DNA of 64,000 nt from Desmodus rotundus (GCF_022682495.2 NC_071390.1:148838583-148902582), one strand, 5' to 3'; positions 10,720 to 22,609 are shown, numbered from the stretch's first letter. Notes: generated by a model not told the origin, from the sequence alone. Translations and numbers: made by a program.

Positions 10720-11115
10720 CTTAGTGTATTTTGCAAATGTGGGCAGAGCTCAGCTCAGCGATCCTTCTCTTCTTCATGGTATCAACACTCGGTGTTACTC
10801 AGCAGATGGGCTGGTCCGGAGGATCCAAGATTCACATATCTATTGCTTTGGTGGGGTGGCTGGAAGGCTATGTCCAGGTGGGACTGCCAGTCCGAGCAGC
10901 TACACGCCACCTCTGCAGGGCAGTCAGACTGCTTCCAGGTCCTAAGTGCCAGGATGTCAGTATTGCAAGGCTTCTTCTTACCTAGTCTTGGAAGTTGCAG
11001 AATGTCACCTGCACTGCATTCTATTGGTCAAGCAAGTTAGCCTATCTCAGGTTCAAGGGCAGAAGAGTCAGAATCTATGTCTTAGTGGGAAGAGGGGCAA
11101 AGCCCCGGGGGCATC
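10720..11115 (+). repeat. LTR-like ancient repeat, family uncertain
   Basis: The order of phrases near 10790-11080 (a 'tactcagcag' motif, 'ctggaaggctatgtcc', 'tgcactgcattctattggtc', 'aagcaagttagcc') resembles old mammalian LTRs of the ERVL/MaLR group. Ends are not visible and the match is partial. A profile search would be needed to name it. Confidence 0.35.
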
Positions 11116-11239
11116 ATTAACCTACCATGCTGCCCTCGAAAACCCAGTTCCAGCATTATCACCAAAACACTGGACTGGCGTTTTATACTGTGGACCACCC
11201 TCCTGGGTACTCCCACCATGCACTGTGCATACTTCTGTG

Positions 11240-11775
11240 GCACCTTCGCTGTACACATTGCTTTATCTAGTGTTGCCCCTGGGCTGTGAGCTCCGGTGGA
11301 GCAGGGACTAAGTTTCATTCAGTTTTGGATCTACCGTATTTTTCAGACTATAAGACGCACTTCCCCCACCCCAAATTTGGGAGGAAAATGGGGGTGTGTC
11401 TTATACTCTGAATGTAGCTTACCTGGCTCGCTGGGGGGGTGGGCAGGGTGGCGATGGAGCGGGTTTTTTTTTTTTTTTCCTATTTTCTTCCTCTAAAACC
11501 TAGGTACATCTTAGATCCAGTGCATCTTACAGTCCGAAAAATATGGTAAGTGTCCTTGTGTAGTGTCTGGTTCTGGAGAGGACTGTGGTAAAGCCTGCAT
11601 AAGTGGATGAGTGAATACACCAACAAACAAACGAAAAAGGACAACCTCTGCCCATTTGTTTTAAAACTGATACCTCGAAAGCAGGAACCACAGGTATTCC
11701 CTTGTATCCCCAACATATAATGCACTGCCTCATGCTTACTTGATACTTAATGGCTGTTTGTTGAAAACCCAAATA
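11240..11775 (+). repeat. L2/MIR-like tails split by a DNA transposon
   Basis: The stretch 11275-11331 ('gctgtgagctcc', 'gagcagggactaag') and the stretch 11665-11765 ('gcaggaaccacagg', 'ttgtatccccaac', 'gtttgttgaaaac') carry the usual 3' wording of L2/MIR elements. The transposon at 11334-11546 interrupts the first one. Two separate old fragments are possible. Confidence 0.5.
11334..11546. mobile_element. 213-bp MITE with 27-bp terminal inverted repeats and TA duplication
   Basis: The left end (11334-11360) and the reverse complement of the right end (11520-11546) agree at 23 of 27 positions, and all four differences are transitions. TA flanks both sides (11332-11333 and 11547-11548), the duplication made by Tc1/mariner-type transposases. 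Internally, 11394-11411 is an inverted copy of 11343-11360 (16 of 18), and 11370-11382 is self-complementary, so the left half can fold on itself. A T run lies at 11466-11479. There is no open frame, so it depended on a transposase from elsewhere. A hAT origin is the alternative, but no 8-bp duplication is seen. Confidence 0.8.
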
Positions 11776-14689
11776 TAAATGTGCACATGCTCGAGCCACT
11801 CTCTCCAGCCACGGCTGAGAGGCCTGGTGCTGTGGCCCCAGTAGGGTGAGAAGAATATCTCAAGCTGGAGCCTGACTAGGGCAGGGTAAGCTGAAATCAA
11901 GGCCTGAGTCCTGGGACTTCTGACTTCAGTGGATAGGGCCAGGAAGTAGAGCAGACTGTTCCTGAGAGCACCAAGAGAAAGGGACAGTGAAAGCTGGACT
12001 GAGGGGCGGGGGAAGAGGAGAGAGTTTAGCTCTCCTATACTGAGCCTATCAGTGGGGAGAGCTCCAGCGCACCCGCACAAAGCACCAATGTTTATCAAAC
12101 TGGGGACACACAGATCTTCCTACTGACACGCTGAGTGCACCCCGCACAAAAGAAAACACCTTTGGGCCCAGTGCAAGTGAGAGGGCTTTGGAAAGAGGGG
12201 GACTGGCCGCAGAAAATGAGCAGTGCGCAACGTGGAGCCATTCATTACCGTGAGCAGTAAACCAGGTGTTGACTATGTGACTATTTTAAGTCTAATTTAA
12301 TTTAGCACTTGGATGAGGGGAGTGCTATTTATAAGGAATGATACTGACTGCAGCCTCAGTCTGGGAGCAGGTGGGAGTTCATGCAGCCCTGGGATGTAGG
12401 GCCCGCACAGTTCCCAGGTCTGCCTCTGTCCGGAGGAGGCCCAGGCCCTGCCTCAAACAATTAGTCAGCACCTAGCCCACAGAAGCCGTCAGCCTGCAGA
12501 CAATAGCTCTGCCTGAGCTAATTGAATCAGGCATCAGGCCCTGCTTGCCGAGGCCACTGCGTGGTCATGACGTGCCCTGTGCTAGGAGACTCAGGGCTTT
12601 GTCTGCCTGGCCTAATCCTTTGGAAAAGACGAGGTGCAATGGTTTGTGCCAGTGGGTGGCCCCCTTCCTCACATAAGCGGTTGGTATCTTCCACTGACCA
12701 CAAAGAAACTGTGTCCACGTGCCTCCCTGAATTGGAGCAGTGACGGAGTTGAACTCGCTGACAAGCCCCAGCTTCATTCCCGGAAACCCATGCTTGGATT
12801 TCCCAGGCAGGCCAGGTTCCCCGGGGAGACTTTTTCCAGAACAAATTGAAGACACACACCTGACCTGAGATGCAGCTGCTGTGACCAGAGCCCAGCAGAG
12901 CAGAGTCACCAGCCTGGCTGGAGAAGGGGCAACGCCCACAGAATCACACTGGGCAGCCAGGGGCCAGCCAGGCAGAAGTAGCCTCAGCTGTGGATGATTT
13001 CCTCAAAGAGAAGCAAAGGACACACAAATCAGGGTGGAGCATGCAAACCAGACAGACAGCTCTGCTGGAGGTGACAGTGTGGAGAGGAGCCAGTTCCAGA
13101 GGGACCTGGGCGGGGGTGTAATTCTAGAGGTTACCTTAGAACTCATCCCACACCCACTCTGCAATTCGAGACTTCAGACACTGATCAGGACACAGGCACC
13201 GCCAGGGGGAACTCAGCACCACATTTGGGGTCGGGCCCGTAAAACAGGCGTCTGGAAAACGCCAAGCAGGGCTGATACCTGGCAAGCAGCATGCTGTTCC
13301 CAAGCCTTCTGGCACAGTGCCCGCACCTCCAGTTAGTGCTGTCCCTCCCAGCCTGGGCATGGAGATGGTGACACATTTTAAATTGCATCTGTCCCTTTTG
13401 TGAGATGTCAGATTGTCACTGGGGACCCAACTTTGCCTTCTGTTTGGTGGCATGGTGATGAGGGTCTACCAGACTTCCAGGCCTGGATAGCCAGGCATTG
13501 CTGAGTTGGGGCTGGGCCTCAGGAGGGTCCAGTGCTGCTTCTGTGGTCCCAGAGCAGGGGTGACAGGGACCAGAAAACTTTCAGGGCAGAGCAATTCCGA
13601 TGAAGCTTTCACTTGTCCAGAAAAAGGCAAGCTACTGAAGTTTGTTTTTCCTTTATCCACTTTGATCATTGCCTGGTGGAGATGAAAGTGACAGGATATA
13701 GATTTTGAAGGGTTTTTATTTGTCTGTGAGTCAGGTAAGTGGCCCGTGTTTCTGAGTACACCTGTGACAACATTGCACCAGCCAGCAGCCTGGTTCCCAG
13801 AGTGGCACCTTGGCGTGCCCAGCTCTTGCTCTTTGAGGGTCAGGGGCATGTTGGCCTGGTTTCCTCAGCTTCCCTCCTGTCCCCATTCCTCCAGGAAAGC
13901 AGGTGAGGGAACAAAGCTGGACCCCCTGGAGCCTGCAGGCTTGCAGACTTTCTCGGAAACGTTCCTTAACTCCTGGCAGGGAACAGCCTGCTTTGCTACT
14001 TCCCTAATTTCCAATGCCTGCTTCCAAGGAAGAAAGATATCCTCTCTGCATCTCGCAAGGGGAGGTGGGGTAGGAGGGGTGGCCTCTCCTCTGGAGGCCA
14101 GGAGCAGCCACCCCAGAGCCCGCATGGAGCTCCAGGCACAATGTCCTCCACATTGGCTTACATCCTTTTTCTCCTGTCGTGTGGCAGCAGTATTTTCTAA
14201 CACGTGACACACCCCTTCACTCTCGGAAAGATTTATGGAGACCACTTGGCTTCTTCTTCCCCTCTGTGGGAATGGCTGGCCCAGAGCTCTGTGTGATGCT
14301 CGTGTAACTGCGGGAACCTTCACTGAACAATGATTCTGTGTATTTGCAGGCCCCACCCCCTTCCTCCCATCTCTCTTCCCACAGAAAGCCTCTTTTCTCT
14401 CTTTCTCTCATCTTTTGAGTTTGTACCTCAGGGGGGCTGTGACTGGGCCCCTGGGCTTGAGACCCGGATCAATGGGAATCAATGAATTTAGAGTGAGCGA
14501 GTGAGTGAGTGGAGTGTGTGTGGGAGAGAGAGAGTTTGCACTCTTCCTACCATTGTGTCTTGCTGCTTTGGACTATTAAATCATTTATACAAAAAATATT
14601 AGAATAACAGCTTCATGCTAACATTATATAATAATAGTAATTTAATGATAATGAATATAGCATGGGTCATCCTCAGGCCAAGAAATGCT
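11776..14689. other. Mostly unique noncoding sequence
   Basis: No repeat family or exon recognised over about 2.9 kb, with moderate to high GC from 12.1 kb onward. The part 12270-12330 ('actattttaagtctaatttaatttagcac' split by context) and 12455-12535 (two TAATTG/CAATTA-type homeodomain cores in a GC-rich setting) look like possible conserved regulatory DNA. Open frames of 100-163 codons on both strands overlap each other and carry no motif. A (GAGT)n/(GA)n run is at 14497-14534. Confidence 0.45.
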
Positions 14690-14870
14690 AATACATATAA
14701 AGCTCACTATGTACCAGGAACTCTTCCAAGCACTTCACATACATGAACACACATTAAGTAAGCTCACCATGATCTTACAGGTTAGTACTGTTACTATTTG
14801 CCCTGGTTTTCACTGAGGGACCCACAGGACAGTCAGAGACAAGATGGCAGACGGAGCCTTCCAAGTTTCC
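14690..14870 (+). repeat. MIR SINE
   Basis: Readable MIR order: 'ctcactatgtaccaggaac', 'ttccaagcacttcacatac', 'gttagtactgttac', then a bent 'ggttttcactgaggg'. The copy is old and its 3' end fades. Confidence 0.7.
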
Positions 14871-16089
14871 AAGGAACTGTAAGCTGTTCAGGATCTTTTG
14901 GGGCAACTTACAGAGTCCGGTGTGACGTGGGGCTGTCTGAGTGATTTGCCATGTGCTTAACAGAAGTGCTCATTTTTTACCAAGGGTCTTGCATTGATCA
15001 AAGGCCATGGAACCTCGTTGTGAAGGGGCTGCCACATTGTGTATGACCAGAGAAAAGTGAGGGAAGAGAGTGACACTTGGAAAAGGCCTCGCTCAGAGGT
15101 GGGTTGTCAACAGAAAACAGAGTTCTGTGGCCAGTGAAGACTAGGAAATGCAAGCTAAGCAGACTGAAAGTTTCTTTATCACAGAACTTCTCAGAGCTTT
15201 GAATAGACTAACGTGCACTGTGACTCTTCTACAAGGACATAGAGCATTTCCTCAGCTCGTTCGACCACTTCCTGAGGAGACACTCAAGGGACCAATATCC
15301 CATGGAATGGATGCACTTTGGGAAACAGATCTGACCAAGTCAAACTTTCTACTTTTAAGGTTACTATTAGCTCAGTCTGGCCTGGAACTAGAGGCATCTC
15401 TGCTTGTCTGTCAAGACCCAACGTCTGGAGCTATATAAAGAAAGATTAGCTCTATGGTTTGAGAGACACAGCAGCACAGGGGGATCCCGGCACCTGCTGT
15501 GTCTGGTGAGGCCCCTCCCCATGCCCTGGCCTTTTCGCCCGTGTACCTGGAACAGAGGTTCTGGTTATCAGTGACACTCCAGAAGGAAAGTGACAAGCTT
15601 GTCTATTTGCCTGCACAGCGTCCCCCTCCTGCACAACAGGTGGGTAACAAACTTACTGAGTTCCTTTGTTTAGGGCCCCTGTGAGCCAAGAACTGCATGC
15701 GTGCTGGCAGGAGAGCCTGGCTGTGTGAATACCCCCTGGGCTTCCCCCCAGGAGCAGCCCAATTGGGGGAGTTACTGACCGTGAACTTTGACTCAACTAC
15801 TTCACTGGGAGGAGGGTCATCCATGGGGAGCAGGCAGTAGAAGAGGGTGAGTTCATAAGGATTCCATCAAGAGCTACTTATGGACTGACTGGAAGAAAAC
15901 CTGAGGGTGGGGGAATCTCTCACAGCAACTCCAAAAAACAATTGTGTCCACAACCGTACTTTGAAGCCTTCCCAATGAGTGCTTGTTGACCGTCCCACGG
16001 AAGCTCCCTGAAGAATGAGTGCTCTCACACCCAACCTATTCTCATTGCTTCCCCAAGGTGCACACTTATTCCCTTCTGACTAAAGAAAC
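14871..16089. other. Unassigned sequence
   Basis: No gene or nameable repeat. The frame 15148-15438 (96 codons, +) and its neighbours show no domain. No promoter features were noted. Confidence 0.4.
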
Positions 16090-16275
16090 TGGTCTTCCTA
16101 CATCTGTTCTTGCTCACCACCTGGACCCACTGCCAGATTAATCTTCCTAAAACATTATTTCCATCATGTTCACTTCTCTCAAAAATTTTGAATGCCAGTT
16201 TGAATACAGGTCCACACCATTTGTCCTGCCTGCTGCACCAGGGCCCTGGCCCAGCCCAGTATTGCTCCCCTCTCC
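16090..16275 (+). repeat. L2 LINE fragment
   Basis: The run 'cagattaatcttcctaaaac', then 'catgttcacttctctc' and 'ttttgaatgccag' follow the L2 3' region. An L1 tail is inserted directly after it, and further L2-like wording may resume near 16725. Confidence 0.5.
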
Positions 16276-16280
16276 AAAAC

Positions 16281-16720
16281 ACCTATTCACAAAGGTATAT
16301 GCACCCCTATCTGCACTGCAGCATCATTCACGGTGGGCGAGACGGGGAAACAAGATGATTCAATAAAGAAGATTTGGTACATATATACAGTACCACAGCT
16401 GCAACAGCACGGATGGATCCTGAGATTATTGTGCTAAGCAAAATCACTCTGAAAAAGCCAAGAACCATATGATTTCACTCCAAATGAACAAACAAGGCAA
16501 ACAAACAAAAACTCATGGGCACAGACAACAGTATGGTGGCTGCCAGAGGGGAAAGGGGATAGGAGTGGAGTAAAGGGCAAAGGGGGACAAATATGGTGAC
16601 AGGAGATTTGACTTTGGGTGGTAAACACACAGTGCAATATATAGATGATGTGTTACAGAATTGTACACTTGAAACCTATACAATTTTATTGACCAATGTT
16701 GCCCCAATAAATTTAATTTC
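16281..16720 (+). repeat. L1 3' end, 5'-truncated
   Basis: Matches the end of L1 ORF2 and 3' UTR: 'tatgcacccctat', 'gatttggtacatatatacag', 'accatatgatttcactcc', 'ggtggctgccagagggg', 'gaattgtacacttgaaacc', ending 'ccccaataaatttaatttc'. The reading frame is broken. The rear part is L1 3' UTR of a mammalian M-class element. Confidence 0.85.
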
Positions 16721-17299
16721 AAAACTTGCATAGCCCCTGGCAACTCTGGCTGCATTCACACTCATTCAACTTCACTGGTGTCGGTTTCCAGCCTCAGGTC
16801 CTTTCCAGAGTAGTGTTAGCAGGAATGATGGAGTAAAGACTTCTGAAAAGTTTCTCCACAAAAGCAATGAGAACAGTGGCAAAAGTCATCAGAATCAGCT
16901 TTCTCAGAACTCAGGTAATTAACCAAAGATTTGTAGCAATTGAGGAATGTTTATTTAAGCAAAAAGGCAGAATCTCAATAAGGACAGTGAACTTTGTGGT
17001 GTTTTAACTTGTCTTATTCTCATTTCCCATTCTCCCATTCCCCAGTAGCCTTAAAAGCTACAGCCTGCAATCAGCAGCCTGCAAGCAGCAGCCAGGTACA
17101 GGAGAGTGAAGCCTCATTCCCACACCTGTCTCATGGCTTCCCGGAAGAGCCCTCTGGCAAAAACTGTCTGTACTTGACCTGACTGGGAGTTCACCCAGTG
17201 CAGTCCATTCCTTCGCCTCCTTGGTGTTCCTAGAACAAAACAGGGCCATTACACTGCCTGGAGTGTCCTTGGCCCTGGGATCTAGATGGGTAACTCCCT
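16721..17299. other. Unassigned sequence
   Basis: No exon or confident repeat. Short related words (tgcaatcagcagcctgcaag) near 17067 are a local CAG/CTGCA repetition. Confidence 0.4.
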
Positions 17300-17640
17300 A
17301 CGTTCTTCAATTCACCTTTGAAAGTCACCTGCTCAGTGAGGCTTTACCTGGCCACACTATTGGAAATTACACTTTTTTTCCTATTTCTGTTCCCTGATTA
17401 ATTTTTCTCCAGAAAAATTATCACTTATCACTTATCACTTTCTAATATACTATATATTTCATTTATTTATTAGGCTTATCATATGTCTCTCCCACTAGAA
17501 TGTAAGCCAACAGGAAGCTGAGGTTTTCTTTGTTTTCTTTGGTGCTGTATCTTCAGCACCTAGAACAGTGCCTGGCACAAAATAAGTGCTCAGTAAGCAT
17601 TTTTTTGAATGAACAAGTACATGAAGGTTTGGAAAAGAAC
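17300..17640 (+). repeat. L2 LINE 3' end
   Basis: Shows L2 3' wording in order: 'aaagtcacctgctcagtgagg', 'ccactagaatgtaagc', 'gctgtatcttcagcaccta', 'acagtgcctggcac', 'ataagtgctcagtaagc', 'ttgaatgaa'. A small local triplication of 'tcactta' is at about 17420-17440. Confidence 0.8.
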
Positions 17641-19059
17641 ATATTGACACAAATGTCACACATCTTGTTTAATTTAGCCTGTTGGTGCTTGATAATTAAT
17701 TGTAATACTGAAAAGAGTTGGGACACCTACTTATTTGTAGGTGAACCTGTTCATTGAGTCCTTAATAAACTCTTCCAGATGGAAACCCATGTTTTGCTTC
17801 CATCAGCACCTCCAAGCTGGGTACATAGCACGTTTTTGTTGATTTATTTGAGCCCAAAGTCTGGCCTTTTTCCAGGAAGTCATAAGAATACAGAGCCCTC
17901 AGAAGTCCCCATGACCCACTGAAGGTAGAGGAGAGAGATGATGTCCCAAGGGCAGTGATTGTTTTTGTTTGTTTGGTTTTGCTTGACAAACAAGCTCTTC
18001 AGAATTGACACCCCAAATGAACAAGCCCCCTTGAGGGACAGCACACATTCCAGCAAGAGTGACTTGCTTCTAGAAAGGTTCTCAGGGTCAGTAGGATAGT
18101 GTTTACTAATCTTATACCCTGGCAAATTTTCACTTTTGGAAGGAGAGCTTGTTTTTGCAAATGGCCCAAAGTCTCTTAAAACAAAATCTAGTGAGTACCA
18201 TGGCTGAGCACTTTGGAACATATGGAATGGGCCAAGTTTATGGTGTGAGCTGAAGGCTGAGAGCTCACCTCCTTGCAAACAGTCTCTGCTCATGTCTTGG
18301 TGATCTGTCCACTGAGCTGCTGCTGCTGGGTCCCTGGTAGCAGCCAAGCTTAGTCCTTCTCCAGACACTTTAGGGTAGAGGCTTCCTTGGGAGGATGAGG
18401 GACACAGGAGTGAGGATCACACCCTGAACCCAGGTGGGCTTTGAGGGAGTGAGAAGTAGCGAGGTGTCTTGACAAGTCTCAGCAAGAGCTGTTGGTGGAC
18501 AACCAAAGGAAAGCCTGTTGGATCTGAATCATAAACCAGAGTGCTTTTAAATTGCCAATAACTTCCTGATTCATCCAGCAGAGTTTAAAGAAGCAAGCCC
18601 AGGCCATTTCTGTGTATGGTTGACCATACCACCAGGGCAGACAGGTGACTTAGGTACTACGATCCCACCTCTTGTATCTTTTCAATCCTGCTCTGTATTT
18701 CTAGGATCTCGACATTCTCTCCAAAAGATGCCCGAGTACCAAGTGGGAGTGCTAGGAAAATCGATTCCTGGGCTGCAATACAGACTGTCCCAAAACTATC
18801 ATGGGGCAGAGGAGTGCTGAGACATTCTGTCTCTTCCTTCTCTGATACTTTTCTTAAAAGATTAGGTCTTTGGACCAGGTTGGAATAGACACACTTCTCT
18901 CTGTTCCTCCTATGAAGTACAAGTAAAAACCCTGGAATGAATATGTATTTGTATTGCTATATTTACATTTATTAAAATATTAAATGTAAATATTTTAAAG
19001 TATTTCTAAAATAAATATATTTATATAATTACATACATATATAGCTCAAACATAAGAAG
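17641..19059. other. Unassigned sequence
   Basis: No gene recognised. A minus-strand frame 17880-18368 (162 codons) has no domain, and its composition does not suggest selection. An AT-rich palindrome with 13-bp arms lies at 18959-18993, and the surrounding 18930-19040 is strongly AT-rich. Confidence 0.4.
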
Positions 19060-21410
19060 ACTCTGAAAGGTGTGGAGAAGGCAGACCAGCCAGGGACCTC
19101 AGAACTTGAGGAACAACATGGCAGTGAGTGCCCTGCATTTCCTTTTACCTTCTACATCTCATACTGGCACTGGAGATGCTGGCAACCGAGAAACACCAAT
19201 GGGAGCGGCAAAAAATAAAAATCAACAGGCCCAGGAAAAGCCTACTCTCCCTAGGCAAGGACCAGGAAAGGGACCACCTAGCAAGATGAAAAACTTTTAT
19301 AGCCAAACACCCAGAAAAAACTACAGTCACACTGCCACCCCATCAGCAAAGGCAGGATGAGGAGCCTCCGTTCCCACCTTTCCAGGCTGTAATGAGGCAC
19401 CCTTCCCTCTCCTGCCCAATAGGTGGTATCAGAAAGACTGAGTGAGGATCTGGAACTTTCAGCAGTTATGAACCTCCTACTCCAGGGCCAGTAGGGACTA
19501 TGTAGGGACCTTGGACTTCTACACCCACCCAGGGACAATGAGGTGTCAAAGGAAGGTGGGTGGGAAGCCATAATTTTTACCATCATCCAGAGCTCTGCCT
19601 TGCCCTGGCCCATGTAGTATCAATGGAAGTTTTCTTATAAAGAAGATTTAAATAAAATAGAGTCTCATAACATAACACCCAGATTCAGAATACAAAGAAA
19701 ACCTCATTCACATACCAATAACCAGGAAAATCACTACAAGTAAGAAAAGATATCGAACACACACCAATACCAAAGTGATACAGATGTTTAGAATTATCGG
19801 ACAAGGGATTTAAAGCAGTAATCATAAAAATGTTCCAAAAGTAATTACAAACACACTTAAAGAAATCTGAGCCAAGATATAGAAGATTTAAGGGAGCACT
19901 AAATGGAAGTTTTAGGACTAAAAATATATGAAAGCCAAAACTTTTTAAATGAATGGATGGGCTCAGGAACAGAATAGATAGGACAAAGGAAAGGATAAAT
20001 AAACCTGAATATAGAAAAACAGAAATTATTCAGTCTGAAGAAGTGAGAAAATAAACTGGAAAAAAACAAACAGAATCCCAGAAATCTGTGGGGCTATAAT
20101 ATAAGATCTAACATTCATGCCATCAGAGTCCCAGAAGGAGAAGAAAATGGGGAGGATGGCTAAAAAAGCATTAAAAGAAGTATGGGTGGAAATTCCCAAA
20201 TTTTAAATTTAATAAACATATAGATCCAAGAAGCTGAATGAACCCCAAACAGGATAAGCCCAAAGTCAACTACACCAGGACACATCAGAGTCGAACTTCT
20301 GTAAACTAAAGACAAAGAAAAAAAATTGAAAGTAGTAAAAGAGAAACAAACAATACCTTCCTGTTAGGGGGAATAGAATTTGAATGACAGTAATCTCTCC
20401 TCTGAAACCATACAGGCCGTGAGGAAATGGCACACACCTTCCAAGTGCTGAAAGAAAATAACTGTCAACCCAGAATTCTGTGTCCAGTGAAAATACCCTC
20501 CGTGAGTACAGAGGACGTCAAGACATTTTGAGATGAAGGAAAACTAAGAGAACCCATTGCCTGCAGGCATACCCTAAAAGAGTTAAAAGAACTTCTTAAA
20601 CAAAAAAAAAGAACAATGGAAAGAAGAAAAAACAATGGGAAGAATATAAGAAAAATACAATAGACTTCTCTTGAGTTTTCTGCATTATGTTTGGTTGAAA
20701 CAAAAATTAAAACATTGATGTAGTTCTAATGTATGTAGGGGAAAAACTTAAGATGGCTACACTGTAAACAAGAGACAGTAAAGGAAGTTAAAGGGAGGTA
20801 AGTCTTGAGCACCTGACTCAAGCTGGCATAAGGTCAACAGCAGTAGAAGCAGTAGACTATTACAAATTCTGTATGCAGGTGGAATACCCAGAGCAACTGC
20901 TAAAACGTCGGTACAAAGACACACACCTGGAAACACTATGGAGAAATCACAATGGAATTCTGGGAAATGTTCACACAACCAACAGTAAGACAGGAAAACA
21001 AAAATAGAAAGGGAACAAACAGAAACCAAAAAATTAAACTTGGGCCCTAACATACCAGTAATTACATTACAGGCAAATAGTCTGTCATTCTATTTATAGA
21101 TCATTTTGAAATTAACAAAATGAAAGAGATGGAGAAGACAGTAGTGGTCCCCAGGGGTAGGAGTGATGAGGGGGAGGGGGAGATCTCTGGTGACTGAGTT
21201 CTGGATGCTGACAGAAGTGATGGCTGCACAAACGGGTGCCCCTGGTAAAATGGCTCCGACACACGACACAATGTGCCAACGTCAACCTCCTGATTTTTGT
21301 GATGCCCTGTCGTTATGTAGGAGGTTAGCTTTGGAGGAAACTAGATAAGTGGCACACAGGACCTCTCTGTACTATCTTGGCAACCTCCTGTGGACCCGGA
21401 AAAGAAAAGA
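19060..21410 (+). mobile_element. HAL1-type LINE, nearly complete, decayed
   Basis: From about 19660 to 21080 the text follows the HAL1/L1 ORF1 region: 'agaattatcggacaaggg', 'acattcatgccatcagagtc', 'aagctgaatgaaccccaaac', 'gtgctgaaagaaaataactg', 'gaaaactaagagaaccc', 'agcaactgctaaaacg'. It ends with an L1-like 3' UTR ('ggctgcacaaacgggtg', 'aggacctctctgtactat') to about 21410. The 5' part (19060-19650) is assigned by continuity. HAL1 elements encode one ORF1-like protein and no reverse transcriptase. Here the frame is interrupted throughout. Confidence 0.7.
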
Positions 21411-21861
21411 GAAGTCTGAATGCAGCTGCCTGGTGTCTGAGTTAGGCCTGCTATCCTCTGTGATAGGGTCCTGGGGTGAAATGCAAGGGCTGCTCTCTCT
21501 CTCACCCCCTCACTCACACACAGTCTTGCACACCATGAATTTGGTGATTAGAGAGAAACTGTCATTTTAAAACTTCTAGCAGCTTTAGTTTTCTAAGGAG
21601 ATAAGTTATCTTGGGACAAAATATTTCTTTTCGGTGGGGGAGGGAAGAATCACCACTATGAGCCAATCGTACTAAAGTAAGAACCTGCTGAGAAGCCTTA
21701 ATGTGGTGAAATAATTTGAAAAAGACCAGGGAGTTAAGGTTTCCCTTTAGAAACATGAATTGAGTATATGCATTTAGAGTACGGCATGGTTATTTTCTTT
21801 GGAGAAATGGCTCATATTTTAGAATTTAGACTGCATGGTGCCTAGGCGTTACCTGGTATTC
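21411..21861. other. Unassigned sequence before the retrocopy
   Basis: No exon or confident repeat. It ends in the first copy of the target-site duplication. Confidence 0.4.
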
Positions 21862-22387
21862 ATATGACACCAGGTATGTTCTTTTTTTTGAGTAATATGT
21901 TTTGTATTTATATAGCTATTGTTTTTACTCATTGGAAAACACTATGCTTTATTGTTAGGAATGCAATGATAATAAGACACTACATTATCTAGGTCACATA
22001 AGAGAAGATATTCAAACTTATCCTTAAATCCTATTAATTTCTTTACTCACATAATGGAAAAAACAATAGCCGTTTGACTCTACTATTTAAACTAATGTAT
22101 TCAAAGCAATATGCCTGATTAAAGACATAGATCAAAATTCAAATAACTTGGTTCAAATGTAGTCAGTCCCAGAGTCATTTGAAAGTGTCAAGGAGGACTG
22201 TGGCTCTCTAAAAAAATAAATACAAGACTAGACAAATTAATGTGTATTTATCTCACAGTGATGAGCATGTTTTGTGTGTTCTTTTTTTCTTTCCCCTTCT
22301 ATACGCAGGATGCTGAGTGAAGCAACTCTGGGCTCTGTCTACAAAAATACGGTTCTAATAAGAGTGTATATGACACCAGGTATGTTC
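21862..22387 (-). mobile_element. Retroposed transcript copy with 20-bp target duplications
   Basis: A 20-base word (atatgacaccaggtatgttc) occurs exactly twice, at 21862-21881 and 22368-22387. Immediately inside the left copy is T8, the complement of a poly(A) tail, so the insert reads on the minus strand from 22367 to 21882 (about 486 bp). An AATAAA lies about 65 bases from the tail. The target next to the right copy reads TT/AAGG in the element's orientation, compatible with L1 endonuclease. The insert has no LINE or SINE features that I recognise and looks like a 3' UTR. I infer L1-mediated retroposition of a cellular transcript that I cannot name. Confidence 0.75.
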
Positions 22388-22609
22388 CTTAAGCAGCTTC
22401 TGCCACGAAAGGAAGAGCTGGATGAAAGGCTGTACAGGAAAGGCACGCAGCCTGTTTCTCCCCTCACCGTGGAGCAAGACCAGAAGTGCTGGAAGCCTCA
22501 GCTAGACCGGCTGTCTCACAGGCAATGCTATTTACGACAGAAGAGTCCGGAATGTCCCAACACTGGAATGATGTGTTTCGGAGGAACACAGTGGCTAAGC
22601 ACGAGGGCT
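22388..22609. other. Unassigned flank of the retrocopy
   Basis: A + frame of 133 codons (22274-22675) crosses the retrocopy boundary, so it is not an inherited gene. No domain was seen. Confidence 0.45.
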
